This document shows positions 12,479 through 26,013 of a stretch of DNA of 64,000 nucleotides, piece by piece. The notes below the pieces were generated by a model. It made no database searches and had not been told where the DNA came from. It worked only from the letters and a program-made list of their open reading frames with translations. Positions within the stretch are counted from its first letter, which is position 1. Each line of letters begins with the position of its first letter. A program made the translations under genes and the position numbers. Source of the DNA: Cryptomeria japonica. Its lineage: Eukaryota; Streptophyta; Pinopsida; Cupressales; Cupressaceae. The DNA lies in NCBI RefSeq assembly GCF_030272615.1, contig NC_081410.1, forward strand, positions 505,530,442-505,594,441, read 5' to 3'.

Positions 12479-15400
12479 ATGGAGGATTCCAAATTCAAGG
12501 TCGAAAAGTTTAATAGTCAGAATTATCAGTTATAGAAAATGCAGATGGAGGATTACCTGTATCAAAAGGATTTGTGGCGGCCATTGGAAGGAAAGGCAAA
12601 GAAAGCGACCATAATGTTAGATGAAGAGTGAGACATTTTAGATAGAAAGGCACTGTGATCCATTCGATTGTGCCTTGCCCCATCTGTAGCATTCAATATA
12701 ATAGAAGCAAAAATGGCTGTAGATTTAATGGCAACATTGGCTAAGTTGTATGAGAAACCCTCAGCTTCGAATAAGGTATTTCTTATGAAACATTTGTTTA
12801 ATTTGAAAATGAGTGAGGGAGGATCTATAGTGGAGCACATAAATGAATTTAATACAATTACCAGTCAATTGTCTTTGGTAAAAATTACCTTTGCGGAAGA
12901 GGTTAGGGCTCTCTTGATTTTATGTTCTTTGCCAGAAAGCTGGAATAGCTTGGTTATGGCTATAAGTAACTCTGTCTCTAGTAAAAATACTTTGGTATTT
13001 GATGATATTGTTGGTGTTATCCTAAGCGAGGAAATGCAAAGGAAAAGCATGGGTGAGACTCCAACATCATCGAGTAGTGTTTTGAATGTGGAGAACAGAG
13101 GAAGATCAAAGGAAAGAGGAAAAGGCATTGGGAATGAGAAGTCATGAGGGAAGTCAAAGAAAGGACGCTCTCAATCTAGAGGAAAGAAAGATTGCTGGTA
13201 CTGCGGGAAGCCTGGTCATCTAAAGAAAGACTGTTGGTATTGGAAAAACAAAGAAGGAGACAAAAATGAAAATGATAGTAAGGAAGCTAATATTGCAAGT
13301 AATACTTTACAAGATGCTTTAATCTTATGTTTGCATAATGTTAATGATTCCTGGGTAATAGATTCTGGGGCTTCATTTCATGCTACACCCCATAGAAAAT
13401 ATTTTCTAGATTATGTTCAAGGTGATTTTGGATAGGTATATTTGGGTGATGATGAGCCCTATCAAATTGTTGGAAAAGGAAAGATAAAGATCAAGTTGCA
13501 GAATGGTAATGACTGATTTCTGCAGGAGGTAAGACATGTTCCTAATTTAAGAAGAAATTTAATTTCTGCAGGGCAACTAGGTAGTGAAGGTTGCATAGTT
13601 ACCTTCTCAGACAATATGTGGAAGGTCACTAAAGGATCATTAGTAGTAGCTAAAGGTGTGAAGGTAGGCACATTATATCTGTGTACTGGTAACACTTACT
13701 CTACCTTAGCTGCTACAGATAAAGTTACTGCAGGGACAGCAACAATAAATGTTGCAAGAATAGATTTGATAATGTGGCACCATAGGCTTGGGCACATGAG
13801 TGAGAAAGGGATGAAAACCCCTCACTCCAAAAATCTATTTCCAGGACTAAAGAAGATTGATTTAGAGTTCTATGAAAATTGTGTTTATGGTAAACAGAAA
13901 AGAGTCAGATTTCTCAAGGTTGGGAAAGAGAAGAAGAGTGAGAATTTACAGCTTGTACAATCAGATGTATGGGGACCGGCTCAGGTATCATCTCTTGGTG
14001 GCTCTTGTTATTATGTTATTTTTATTGATGACTCAACCAGAAGAACATGGGTATACTTCCTAAAACAAAAATCAGATGTTTTTGAAACTTTTAAGAAATG
14101 GAAAGCTTTGGTTGAGAATGAGACAGGAAAAAAGTTGAAGTGTCTCAGATCGGATAATGGAGGTGAGTATTGCAACAAATAATTTGAAGATTATTGCTCC
14201 TTAAATGGGATTCGAAACCAGAAGACAGTTCCAAGAACTCCACAGAGAAATGGTGTGTCAGAGAGAATGAATAGGACAATCATGGAACGCGCAAGGAGCA
14301 TGAGATTGCATGTTGGATTGCCCTTACATTTTTGGGCAAATGTTGTACATACTGCTGTCTATTTGATAAATAGAGGAGCTTCAACCTATTTGGATGGTGG
14401 TATTCTAGAGGAGGCATGGACTGGTAAAAAGGTAAATTATTATTTTCTAAAAACTTTTGGTTGCGAAGCTTTTGTCCATGTTGATAAAGAATACAAAACC
14501 AAGCTTGATGCTAAATCTCAAAAATGTACCTTCATTGGATATGGGATAGATGAATATGGCTATCGATTATGGGATTTTGAAAATAAGAAAATAATTAGAA
14601 GTAGAGATGTTATATTCAATGAGAAGGTTATGTATAAAGAACAGATGCAGGAAAAGAAGAATGAACAAGACAAACAAGAATATGTGGTGTTGGATGAGAT
14701 TCCTGAAAATGAAATGCCACAGGTACCTAATGCTCTGCAACAACAGATTGTCCCACAAACTCCTGCAAGTGTTAGACATTCTATGAGGACAAGTAGACCC
14801 CCTGAAAGATTTTCTCCTTCTTTGTATTCTATTTTACTAATGGATTCTGGTGAACTAGAAGAATATGAAGAAGCAATGCAGGTAGATGCCAAACAACAGT
14901 GGGAGCTAGGCATGAAAGAGGAGATGGACTCCTTGATGAAAAATAAGACTTGGGACTTAGTCCCTTTACCTGCAGAAAAAAGAGTCTTGCCTAACAAATG
15001 GGTTTATCTACTGAAGGAGGAGGAAGGAGGTCAGAAAAGATATAAGGCCAGACTTGTGGTAAAAGGTTTTGCATAGAAAAAGGGTATAGATTATGATGAA
15101 ATATTTTCTCCAGTTGTAAAAATGACTTCAATTAGAATTGTACTTAGTCTTGTGGCTGCAGATGATTTACATCTTGAACAATTAGATGTCAAAACAACTT
15201 TTCTCCATGGAGATTTGGAGGAGGAAATTTACATGTTGCAACCGCAGGGATATGAGGTCAAAGGTAAGGAGAACTTGGTGTGCAGGTTGAAGAAAAGTCT
15301 ATATGGCCTAAAGCAAGCACCCCGACAATGGTATTTAAAATTTGATAGTTTCATGGCTGAACACGGTTATCATAGATGTCATTCTGATCATTGTGTATAT

Positions 15401-16405
15401 TTTAAGAGATTTGATAATGGCAGTTATATTATCCTGTTGCTTTATGTTGATGGCATGCTTGTTGCTGGGTCTAACATACAACATATAAATGATCTTAAAC
15501 AGAAATTAGCCAGGTCATTTGCTATGAAGGATTTGGGTGCAGCTAAACAAATTCTTAGTATGAGGATTACACGGGATAGGAAAAATAGAACCTTGAATTT
15601 GTCCCAAAGTGAGTATATAAAGAAGGTGTTGAAAATATTTAACATGCAGGATGCAAAAGCAGTTAGTACACGTTTGGCTAGTCATTTCAAATTGACTAAG
15701 GAGATGTGCCCAAAGGCACAGGAAGAGGTTAATAAAATGTCTAACATCCCATATTCATCAGCTATTGGCAGTTTGATGTATGCAATGGTATGCACAAGGC
15801 CAGATATTGCACATGCAGTGGGAGTTGTGAGCAGGTTTATGAGTAATCCGGATATGGAACATTGGAATGTTGTGAAATGGATTTTTCGGTATTTGAAAGG
15901 AAATACTACGAAGGCATTATGTTTCAAAGGATCTAATGCTGCTCTAAGTGGATTTGTTGACTCTGAACTGGCGGGTGATATTGATTCACAGAGGAGTACT
16001 ATAGGGTATGTTTTTACTATAGGGGGAACTGCAGTGAGTTGGATTTCTAGGCTGCAAAAGGTTGTTGCACTTTCAACCACTGAAGCTGAGTATGTTGTTG
16101 CTACAGAAGCCAGCAAGGAGATGATTTGGTTGCAATGTTTTCGAGAGGAATTGGCTCAGACGCAAGAGATTAGCCCATTGTATACTGATAGCCAGAGTGC
16201 CATTCATCTTGCAAAGAACTCTGCTTTTCATTCAAGTACAAAGCACATTTAGCTCAGGTACCACTTCATCCGGACTGTTTTGGAGGAGGGTCAGTTACGG
16301 CTTGAGAAGATTCACACAAGTGAGAATCCTACTGATATGTTCACGAAGGCAGTTCCATAGGAGAAGCTGATTTCTTCATCAGTTTTTGTTGGTCTTCTTG
16401 ATTGA
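12479..16405 (+). pseudogene. C2 gag-pol polyprotein, one frame with ten stops
   Basis: A single frame of about 1308 codons runs from ATG 12479 to TGA 16403-16405 with no frameshift. Stops fall at 12533, 12629, 12656, 13145, 13433, 13514, 14180, 15074, 16250 and 16358. The gag domain is followed by an intact CCHC knuckle near residue 238 (CWYCGKPGHLKKDC). Protease has VIDSGAS near residue 295. The GAG-pre-integrase HRLGH motif is near residue 436, with its Cys pair damaged (FYENC). Integrase has SDVWGP, SDNGGEY and SERMNRT, so Asp, Asp and Glu are present. The RT active site reads YVDG near residue 988 instead of YVDD. RNase H has TTEAEY and TDSQSA. It resembles the Tork/Tnt1 group of copia; that placement is my recognition, not a computed tree. 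Confidence 0.95.
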
Positions 16406-16491
16406 TAATTGTGGAATTTATACCAGTCGAGTCCTAGTGTTTTATCCAGTGGATGTTGCATGTACAGTGGTGTCATGTAGTATCAGTCTCC

Positions 16492-16502
16492 AAGTGGGAG
16501 AT
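16492..16502 (+). promoter_or_regulatory. C2 polypurine tract
   Basis: aagtgggagat lies immediately before the 3' LTR. It is the expected plus-strand primer for reverse transcription. Confidence 0.85.
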
Positions 16503-16800
16503 TATTAAAATGTGGTGACTGATCATCAAAAAACCCTAAAAAGGTCGACTTTGTTTGTTGCCCTAAAAATGCATGTTGTAAGCGGCTGGGATGCTTAAGG
16601 CATTGTAAGGTTGATGTACTGTTTTTGCTAGATAATAAGAAAGATTGGATGACTGTGTATGGTGGACGTAACCCATTCTGGGTGAACCACGTTAAATCTC
16701 TATGTTATCTATGTCCTGTTTTATTTCTTTATCTTTTGTATTTAAATCTGCATATAATTGTTAGTTCATATTTTCTTCGGATCTGCTTGAATCCCTAACA
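16503..16800 (+). repeat. C2 3' LTR
   Basis: It is 298 bp, same length as the 5' copy. The first two bases are TA instead of TG, a single transition. It ends CCCTAACA and is followed by the target-site duplication CTACA. Confidence 0.96.
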
Positions 16801-19800
16801 CTACATTCAACCCCTACCGGAAGGAGAGTCCTAGATTTGATGGTACAAACTACAAAATATGGAAGGAGTGAATGAAGATTCATTTGAGATGTCTTGGAGC
16901 TGAAGTTTGGGAGATAGTGGAGAAAGGGTATATACCTCATGATCCTAATTCTGGAACACCGACACCTGGTAATGAACAAAAGAGAGCTGAAAATGATGTT
17001 AGAGAAAAAGAAGCATTGTTAAGTGCCCTATCTGATGAAAATCTATTAAATGTAATAGAGTTGGAGAATGCAAAGCAGATCTGGACAAATCTTGAAACTC
17101 TTTATGAAGGCGACCAAGAAGTAAAAATTGCAAAACTTGAAGGTTTCTGGGCGAGATATGAAACTTTGAAGATGGAAGAAGATGAGAAGATAAGTTCTTT
17201 CATGGATAGAGTAAATAAGATTGTTATGGGAATCAAATGTTGTGGTGGATCAGTTAGTGAGGATGAGATTGTGTCTAAGGTTCTGAGAGTTCTACCTCCA
17301 TCTTATAAGATGAAGGCTACTGCAATCAATTAACTCCAGAAAATGTCAAGCACCCTTGTTACCAGAGATACACTACTTGGAAAATTGACTGCTTTTGAAC
17401 TTGAAGAACTTGGAGATCAGAGTGCTACTAATACTGAAATTGCATTTAAAGCATCTGCCACTGGTAAGCAGAAGATAGATTGGTAGGAATTGTATGCTAA
17501 AGATTTCAAGGACATTGAAAGGGAAGACAAAGAACTTGAAGAGCTGGAAGCTCTGATTTCTAGAAGAATTCCTAAAGGACCAACTAGAAGTAAGTATGAA
17601 GGAAAAGTGCCTTTTAAATATTTTTCATGTAATAAGATTGGTCATTTTGCTTCTAGATGCCTTGAAAGAGTTTCTAGGAATCATGAAAGAATTGTGAAGA
17701 GTTATAAGCCTAATCTGGAATATCATAACAAACCTAGATTTAGAAGGAATAAGGATAAATCATGCTATTATTCTGGTGATGATGATTTTGGTATTACTTA
17801 TGATGATGATGATGATGAACCTATAAGTGGAACTAGCAATGGAAGCTCGGGTAAGGATTGGGTCTTTATTACTATCAAGGATGATTCTCTGAAACCTGTC
17901 ATTGAAGCAACTCATACTGAGGAGAAGGCTTTAGATGCTAAAATTGAAGAAAAGGATGAATGGGCTATAAATAGTGGATGCTCACATCACATGACCAATG
18001 ACAAGAGAAAATTTCTATCACTACAAGAATTTGATGGTGGACTACTCAGATTTGGAGACAACAAGGCATGTAGGATCAAAGGCAAAGGAACAATATCATT
18101 GGATGGTAAGACTAATATTAATAATGTTTATTATGTTGAAGGCTTGAAGCATAATCTTTTAAATGTAGGTTAGATGGTGGATAGAGGATTTCATTTTCAA
18201 TTCAAGGATGGAAAATGCAAGATCATCAATAGATCTGGATTGGAAATTTCTTCCAGAACCCAGACCAAAGGAAACATTTTTCATTTCAAATCCGGTGAGA
18301 AAGCTTGATTGATTTCTCAAATTAATGAAAGTTGGTTATGGCATAAGAGGATGTTTCATGTAAATTTTGATTTCATAGTGAAGATCAATTCAACACACGT
18401 TGTCAGAGATTTGCCCAAGATTGTCAAACCTCATAATCTGGTATGTAGAGAATGTCAAATGGTTAAGCAAGTTAGAATTTCTTTTAGAAGCATACATGAT
18501 AAATCTAATGAAATTATTGATCTTATTGATACTAATCTGTGTGGACTGGCAAGGACTAAAAGTTTTCAAGGTGATAGATATTTTATGTTATTTATTGATG
18601 ACTACTCTAGAATGATGTGGGTTGTATTTTTAAAAGAAAAATGAGAATCTCTTGAGAAATTTAGAATCTTCAAAGCTCTAGTTGAGACTGAGATAGGAGT
18701 GAAGATAAAATGCTTAAGATTGGTTCAAGGTGGTGAGTTTACATCTGGTGAATTCAATAAATTTTGTGAGAAGAATGGAATCAGAAGACAACTTTTTGCA
18801 CCTAGAACTCCACAACAAAATGGATTGGTGGAAAGGAAAAATAGAACCATATTGGATGCAGTAAGAACAATGATGACTGATGCTAAATTGTTTGATATCT
18901 ATTGGAGAGAAGTTGTTAATACCGCTATATACACTTTCAACAGAGTACACATAAAAGGTGATACTGGTAAGACTCATTATGAATTATGGTCTGGTCATAC
19001 TCCTACTATTAGATATTTTAGATTTTTTGGAAGTAAATGCTACATTAGAAGAGATGATGCATTGGGAAAATTTGATCCTAGAAGTGATGAAGGAATATTT
19101 TTGGGTTATTCTACTAAGAGTAAAGCATATAGATGTTATAACAAAATATTGAATAGGATAATGGAGATCATAAATGTTAAAGTGGATGAACAAGGCAGTA
19201 ATCACATCAGATCATATGACTGTGGACCAAAAGATGAATTTATCAGAACTGAACCGGTAATGCAAGAAGATACTCAAAGCATTGAATCAGTGACTCCGAC
19301 AACATCAGAAAATTCAATTGCGACTGTTGAACAACAAAAAGAGTCAGTAAATGAAGAAAATTAAAAGACTTTGAGGTATGTGAAACTAATCATTCTAAAG
19401 ATCAGATCATTGGAGATAAAAGAAAAGGTTTGATGACTATAAGAAGGCTAGCTACTGAAGAGGTATGTTTGATTTCTCAAATTGAACTGAAATCATTTAT
19501 TAAAATAAGTAAAAATGAAAATTGGATGAAAGCAATGAAAGAAGAATTAGATTACATAGAAAAGAATAATACATGGCAATTAGTTCCCAGACCTAAAGAT
19601 AAGAATATTATTGGAAATAAATGGGTTCTCAAGAATAAATTGAATGAGGAAGGAAAAGTTGTAAGAAACAAGGCTAGATTGGTTTGCAAAGGTTATACAC
19701 AGGAAGAAGGATTTGATTATGGTGAAACTTATGCTTTGGTTGCAAGAATTAAAGCGGTAAGACTATTTCTTGCCTATGCTACACACAAGAACTACAAAGT

Positions 19801-21270
19801 ATATCAGATGGATGTCAAATGCGCATTTCTAAATGAAAATCTTGAGGAGGAAGTCTAAATTGAGCAACCTAGTGGATTTTCTTTATTAGAAGACAAGGAC
19901 ATGGTTTGCAGATTGAAGAAATCTTTATATGGATTAAAACATGTCCCTAGAGCATGGTATACTAGATGGGATAGATATCTTTCTATGCTCGGTTTTAGCA
20001 AAGGTAATGCTGACAGTAACCTATATTATAAAATTGAGCATGATGGAATACTAATTATTGAAGTCTCTGTGGATGATATAATTTTTGGAGGAGAAGAAAG
20101 CCTATGCATGAAATTTGGTGATGATATAAAGAATGAATTTGAAATGTCTATGATTGGTGAGATGAAGTTTTTCTTAGGTTTGTAGATTACTTAGAGTGAT
20201 AAAGGTATTTTGATTTGTCAAACTAAGTATGTGAAGGAATTGCTTAAGAAATTTGGATTTGAGAATTCAAAACCTGTCGGTACTCCTATGATAACCGATT
20301 GCAAATTGTCAAAGGATGATGAATCTCCTAAATTGAATCCAAGTAGATACAAATCAATGATTGGTTGATTGTTGTACTTAACTTAGACTAGACCTGATAT
20401 AATGAATGTTGTTTGTATTGCTTCTAGATTTTAGTCAGATCCTAGAGGAACTCATGATATTTCTTTCAAGAGGATATTTAGATATTTGGCAAGTACAATA
20501 GACCTTGGGTTATGGTATCCAAAGAATGATGATTTCAAACTATGTCCCTATACAAACTCTGATTGGGTAGGAGATGTGGATGGAATGAAGAGCACTACCG
20601 GTAGTGCATTCTTTCTTGGAAAGAAGTTGGTTTCATGGCTTAGTAAGAAATAATCATGTACTTCATTATCTACTGCTGAAGTAGAATATGTAGCTGCTGA
20701 TACCAACTGTACTCATATTTTATGGATGAAACAAATGTTGAAAGATATAAGGATAAGTTATGATAAGCTTGTTGTTATTCACTGTGATAATAATGTTGTT
20801 ATTGATATGTCAAAGAATCCAGTAGTTCATTCCAAATCAAAACACATTTCTATAAGGTATAATTTCTTGAAAGAAAAGGTTGAAGCAAAGGAAGTCAAAT
20901 TGGTTTATGTGCCTACTAAGGAGAAAATTGTAGATATTCTAAAAAAACCATTTCCTAAAGATACTTTTGAATATCTCAGAGATCAGTTGGGGGTTACCAA
21001 CCCTCTGGAAGAGACTTAGAGATGCAGGAATGCATCAATCTGGTAAGCTTATCCAATATTTTCTTTGATCTGGGTTGATGAGATGATGCTACTACTCAGG
21101 GGGAGTAGTCAGTTGTTTGGTTCATTATTTTTGGTTTAGTATCCATCCTTTGTTATTGTTGTCAAAGGGGAGAGATGGTATTCATGTGAAAATCAGTCAT
21201 ATCTTTGGAGGATATTGTTGACATTCCTTGGCACTTGGATGTTTTTCACATTCAGTGTTGCCATCAATGC

Positions 21271-21283
21271 TAAAGGGGGAGAT
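21271..21283 (+). promoter_or_regulatory. C1 polypurine tract
   Basis: taaagggggagat lies about 10 bp before the 3' LTR start at 21294. C3 has an equivalent tract on the other strand at about 22580-22590. Confidence 0.75.
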
Positions 21284-21293
21284 TGTTTGCATA

Positions 21294-21368
21294 TGTTGGA
21301 TTTGGCTAAGTGTTGTCATTGATGTCAACACTATATCTTGGTTGGATATGGTTCTTCTATCCTCATTG
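21294..21368 (+). repeat. C1 3' LTR, left piece
   Basis: It opens TGTTGGATTTGGC and is cut after 75 bp by C3, just after CATTG. It resumes at 27230. Confidence 0.9.
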
Positions 21369-22567
21369 TGTTAGACAGATCTGATACCGAGAGTAAACTA
21401 AGAGGGGGGGTGAATCAGTTTACTATCAGAAATCAGAACTACTGCATATCAAAAACCTTTAAACCAGAGCACAAAGAAACCAACACAATGAAGGATAAAA
21501 CATGAAAGCATAGTACACACAACTCCAATATTTTTGACATGGAAAACTCGGTAAAGGGAAAAACCACAGTGGGAAACCCTACCCACAATTAGATAATACT
21601 TCTGTAGCAATATATGAAATAATTACAATGGCGATTGCACTTGCAATCCGGCCAATCGCCTAGAGCTCACTACTCATCACAAAAGAGAAGTCTCACTGAA
21701 TTACAAAACATCAGACTACAATCTAGAAATAATGAACTATGAAAGTAGCATCTCCTAATGCTTGATACAGTTCCGGTTAAGCACAGATGTCTGCCCTGCA
21801 ATACCAAAAACCTTCTGCCGAATGATATGTCTCTTGTTCGCACATAAACCTTCCTCTGATAATGCAGACATAATTATCGATCCCAAAAACCATATCGATA
21901 TGAAAATTACATGAATAAGTCACCTATAATTTAGATCATCAACCTTATGATAAGGTGGGCTAAATCCTAAACCCAAAAACCCATAATAACAAAAATTACA
22001 TTACACGGTATCATCGGACCAATATTATGATTTATATTACATAGCATGGACCTAATTCAAATATCTAAACAATTATATGTATCATAAATTTCATTAAGAC
22101 CAAAATCCAACATGTTTCACCAATCGATAGAAACCCTCAGTGAAGTAACACAAAAAGTCTAACCAGATCCAAATAGGACCACCATAACAACACGCCAACC
22201 AATGAAAAGTCACCAAACACTTAGAATATGATCAAGAAGCACCTTCATCATGATAGAAACCGATTCCATAAGCTGAACCAAAATTGTCTGATCAAGACAT
22301 CAAATATCACTTACCGGTAAAGCTAACAAGTACCAGGAAATACCAACTGGGAACATAAGTGATAGTTACCAGAGCACCAAAACATGAACCAACAGAATAT
22401 GGAAAGCATATAACCATCCAAAATAATCATCCAAAATCGTATCCAAGGATTTGATCATACCAGATCAGAATCAAAGCTAAAACCAAGACAAACACCAAGA
22501 CAAACCAGGATAGGTCCAACCAGGATACAGTGTTGACATCAATGACAACACTTAACCAAATATAGCA
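21369..22567 (-). repeat. C3 3' LTR
   Basis: It is 1199 bp. On the plus strand it opens TGTTAGACAG and closes TATAGCA. A purine tract (22580-22590 on the minus strand) sits next to it. Confidence 0.92.
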
Positions 22568-22843
22568 TATTTTCAACAACCTCCCCCTTTGGTATTGATG
22601 GCAAAAATGAATGTGAAAAACATCCAAGTGCCAAGGAATGCCAACAATCTCCCTCAAAGATATGACTGATTTTCACATGAATACCATCTCTTCCCCTTTG
22701 ACATCAATAAAAAAGGATGGATACCAAACCAAAAATACTAAAACAAACAGTTGGCTACTCCCCTTTAGTAGTAGCATTGTCTTATCAACGCGGATCAAAG
22801 AAAATAATCGATAAGCTTACCGGATTGATGCATTCTTCCATCT

Positions 22844-25800
22844 CTAAGTCTCTTTTGGAGGGTTGGTAACCCCCAACTGATCTCTGAGATATTCAAAAGT
22901 ATCTTTAGGCAATGGTTTTTTTAGAATATATGCAATCTACTCCTTAGTAGGCACATAAACCAATTTGACTTCCTTTACTTCAACCTTTTCCTTCAAGAAA
23001 TTATACCTTATAGAAATGTGTTTTGATTTGGAATGAACTACTCGATTCTTTGACATATCAATAACAACATTATTATCACAATGAATAACAATAGGCTCAT
23101 CATAACTTATCCTTATATCTTTCAACATCTGTTTCATCCATTAAATCTGAGTACAATTGGTTGCAGCAGCTACATATTCTGCTTCAGCAGTAGACAATGA
23201 AGTACATGATTATTTCTTACTAAGACATGAAACCAAATTCTTTCCAAGAAAGAATGCACTGCCGGTTGTTCTCTTCCTGTCATCCACATAATCAGAGTCT
23301 GTATAGGCACATAATCTGAAATTATCATTCTTTGGATACCATAACCCAAGGTGTGTTGTACCTGCCAAATATCTGAATATCCTCTTAACAACAATATCAT
23401 GAGTTCCTCTAGGATCTGACTAAAATCTAGAAGCAATAAAAACAATATTCATTATATCAAGTCTAGTTTGAGTTAAGTACAACAATCCACCAATCATTTA
23501 TTTGTATCTACTTGGATTCACTTTAGGGGATTCATCATCATTTGACAATTTGCAACTAGTCATCATAGGAGTACCGACAGGTTTTGAATTCTCAAGTCCA
23601 AATTTCTTAAGCAATTCCTTCACATAGTTAGTTTGACAAATGAAAATACCTTTATCAGTCTGAGTAATCTACAAACCTAAGAAAAATTTCATCTCACCAA
23701 TTATAGACATTTCAAATTCATTCTTCATATCATCAACAAATTTAATACATAGTCTTTCTTCTCCTCCAAAAATGATATCATCCATAAAGACTTCAATAAA
23801 TAGTATGTCATCATGCTCAATTTTATAATATAGGTTGTTGTTAGCATTACCTTTGCTAAAACCGATCTTGGAAAGATATCTATCCAATCTAGCATACCAT
23901 GCTCTAGGGTCCTGTTTTAGTCCATATAAAGCTTTCTTCAATATTGAAACCATGTCCTTGTCTTCTGATAAAGAAAATCCATTCTTCTCAAAAAAAATTT
24001 TGAATTCACTGGATATAAATTCACCACCTTGATCTGATCTTAAGCATTTTATCTTCAATCCCGTCTGAGTCTCAACCATAGTTTTGAAAATTCTAAATTT
24101 CTAAAGGGATTTTGATTTTTCTTTTAAAAATGTAACCCACATCATTATAGAGTAGTCATCAATAAGTAACATAAAATATCTATCACCTTGAAAACTTTTA
24201 GTCCTTGCCGGTCCACACAGATCAGTATGAATAAGATCAGGGAATTTCATTAGATTTATCATGTATGCTTCTAAAAGAAGTTCTGATTTGCATACCCATT
24301 TGACACTCTACATACCGGATTATGAGGTTTGACAATTTTGGGCAAATCTCCGACAACCTGTGTTGAATTAATCTTCACTATGCAATCAAAATTTACATGA
24401 CACATCCTCTTATGCCATAACCAGATTTCATCAATCTGAGCAATCAAACAAGATTTCTCACCGGAGTTCAAATGAAAAATGTTTCCATTGGTTTGGGTTC
24501 TGGAAGTAATTTCCAATCCAAATCTATTGATGATCTTGGATTTTCCATCCTTGAATTGCAAATGAAATCCTCTATCCACCATCTAACCTACACTTAAAAT
24601 ATTATGCTTCAAGCCTTCAATAAAATAAACATTATTAGTATTAGTCTTACCATCCGATGATATTGTTCCTTTGCCTTGTTGTCTCGAAATCTAACTAGTC
24701 CACCATCAAATTCTTATAGTGATATAAATTTTCTCTTGTCATCGGTCATGTGATGTGAGCATCCACTGTCTTTAACCCATTCATGCTTTTCTTCAATTTT
24801 TGCAGCTAAAGCCTTCTCCTCAGTATGAGTTGCTTCAATGACAGGTTCTAGAGAATCATCCTTGATAGCAATAAAGACCCAACCTTTACCTGAACTTCCA
24901 TTGTCGGTTCCACTTATAGGTTCATCATCATCATCATCATTAGTAATACCAAAATCATCATCACTAGCATAATAGCATGATTTATCCTTATTCCTTTTAA
25001 ATCTAGGTTTGTTCTGATATTCTGGATTAGGCTTATAACTCTTCAAAAATATTTCATGATTCCTGGCAACTTTTTCAAGGTATCTAGAGGAAAAATGACC
25101 AATCTTATTGCATGAAAAAAATTTAAAAGACACTTTTCCTTCATACTTACTTCCAGACGGTCCTTTATAATTCTTCTAGCAATCAGGGCTTCCAGCTCTT
25201 CAAGTTCTTTGTCTTCCCTTTCAATTTCCTTCAAATCTTTAACATACAGTTCCTTCCAATCTATCTTTTTCTTACCGAAGGCAGATTCTTTAAATGCAAT
25301 TTCAGTTTTAGTAGCACTCTGATCTCCAAGTTCCTCAAGTTCAAAAGCAGTCAATTTCCCAAGTAGTGTATCTCTGGTAACATGGGTACTTGACATTGTC
25401 CGGAGTTCATTGATTGAAGTAGCCTTCATCTTATAAGCCGGAGGTAGAAATCTTAGAACCTTTGACACAATCTCATCCTCACTAACAGTTCCGCCGCAAC
25501 ATTTGATTCCCATAACAATCTCATTTACTCTATCCATGAAAGAACTTATCTTCTCATCTTCTTCCATATTGAAAGTTTCATATCTTACCCAGAAACCTTC
25601 AAGTTTTGCAATATTTACTACTTGGTTGCCTTCATAAAGAGTTTCAAACTTTGTCCAGATCAACTTTGCATTCTCCAACTCTGCGACATTCAATATAGTT
25701 TCATCAAATAGGGCGCTTAACAATGTTTCTTTTTCTCTATCATCATTTTCAACTCTCTTCTATTCATCAGCAGGTGCCGGTGTTCCAAAATTAGGATCAT

Positions 25801-25957
25801 GAGGTATATACCCTTTCTCCACTATTTCGCAAACTTCATCTCCAAGACATCTCAGATGAATCTTCATTCACCCCTTCCATATTTTGTAGTTTGTACCATC
25901 AAATATAGGACTCTCCTTCCGGTAGGGGTTGAATGTAGAACTAGATGTAGTTGTCAT
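22844..25957 (-). pseudogene. C3 gag-pol polyprotein, with internal deletion
   Basis: The ATG at 25957 starts the same gag as C1. The UBN2-like gag runs to about 25150, then frameshifts move the reading twice before 24271 and again by 24079. The knuckle near 25105 reads FFSCNKIGHFSSRY, so first and last Cys are lost. The GAG-pre-integrase block is at 24271-24582. At about 23990 the integrase core (LRSDQGGEF, Asp intact) jumps directly into RT (SEDKDMVSILKKALYGLK); the integrase C-terminal half and RT N-terminal part are missing. RT has MDDIIFGG. After further stops RNase H closes at 22937-23137, with the frame end near 22844. It is not functional. Confidence 0.93.
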
Positions 25958-25999
25958 CGAATCTCCTCAAGTGGTTAAGCTTCTGCAAAGAGGACCAAT

Positions 26000-26011
26000 G
26001 CTCTGATACTA
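26000..26011 (-). promoter_or_regulatory. C3 primer binding site (initiator-Met type)
   Basis: On the minus strand this reads TAGTATCAGAGC, one change from TGGTATCAGAGC, two bases after the 5' LTR. Confidence 0.85.
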
Positions 26012-26013
26012 AT

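Larger units (their letters stand above)
12121..16800 (+). mobile_element. C2: Ty1/copia retrotransposon nested in C1 gag
   Basis: Two LTRs of equal length (298 bp; 12121-12418 and 16503-16800) flank one long gag-pol frame. The target-site duplication CTACA is perfect (12116-12120 and 16801-16805). The primer site, purine tract and termini are readable. The 4680-bp element is structurally complete but has ten in-frame stops. Confidence 0.97.
12097..21019 (+). pseudogene. C1 gag-pol polyprotein, degenerate and split by C2
   Basis: The frame starts at ATG 12097, gives eight codons to 12120, then resumes at 16806 beyond C2 without loss of phase. It ends in NPLEET at 21019. Gag (UBN2-like) covers about 16806-17600. 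A knuckle near 17620 has its first Cys as Tyr (YFSCNKIGHFASRC). The protease site is altered (AINSGCSHH). Integrase (18309-19300) appears to have lost both catalytic Asps, reading DTNLCG and LRLVQGGEF where the family has TDLCG and SDQGGEF; the Glu remains (GLVERKNRT). RT (19430-20185) reads SVDDII instead of YVDD. RNase H follows (20500-20960). There are more than ten in-frame stops and one frameshift between 19364 and 19430. Stops include both transitions and transversions, suggesting an old copy. Confidence 0.93.

Noticed and set aside
14560-14997. Minus-strand open frame of 145 codons
   Set aside because: It is antisense to the C2 integrase/RT frame, has no motif, and its composition reflects the reverse complement of coding sequence.
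15682-16116. Minus-strand open frame of 144 codons
   Set aside because: It is the antisense shadow of C2 RT and RNase H.
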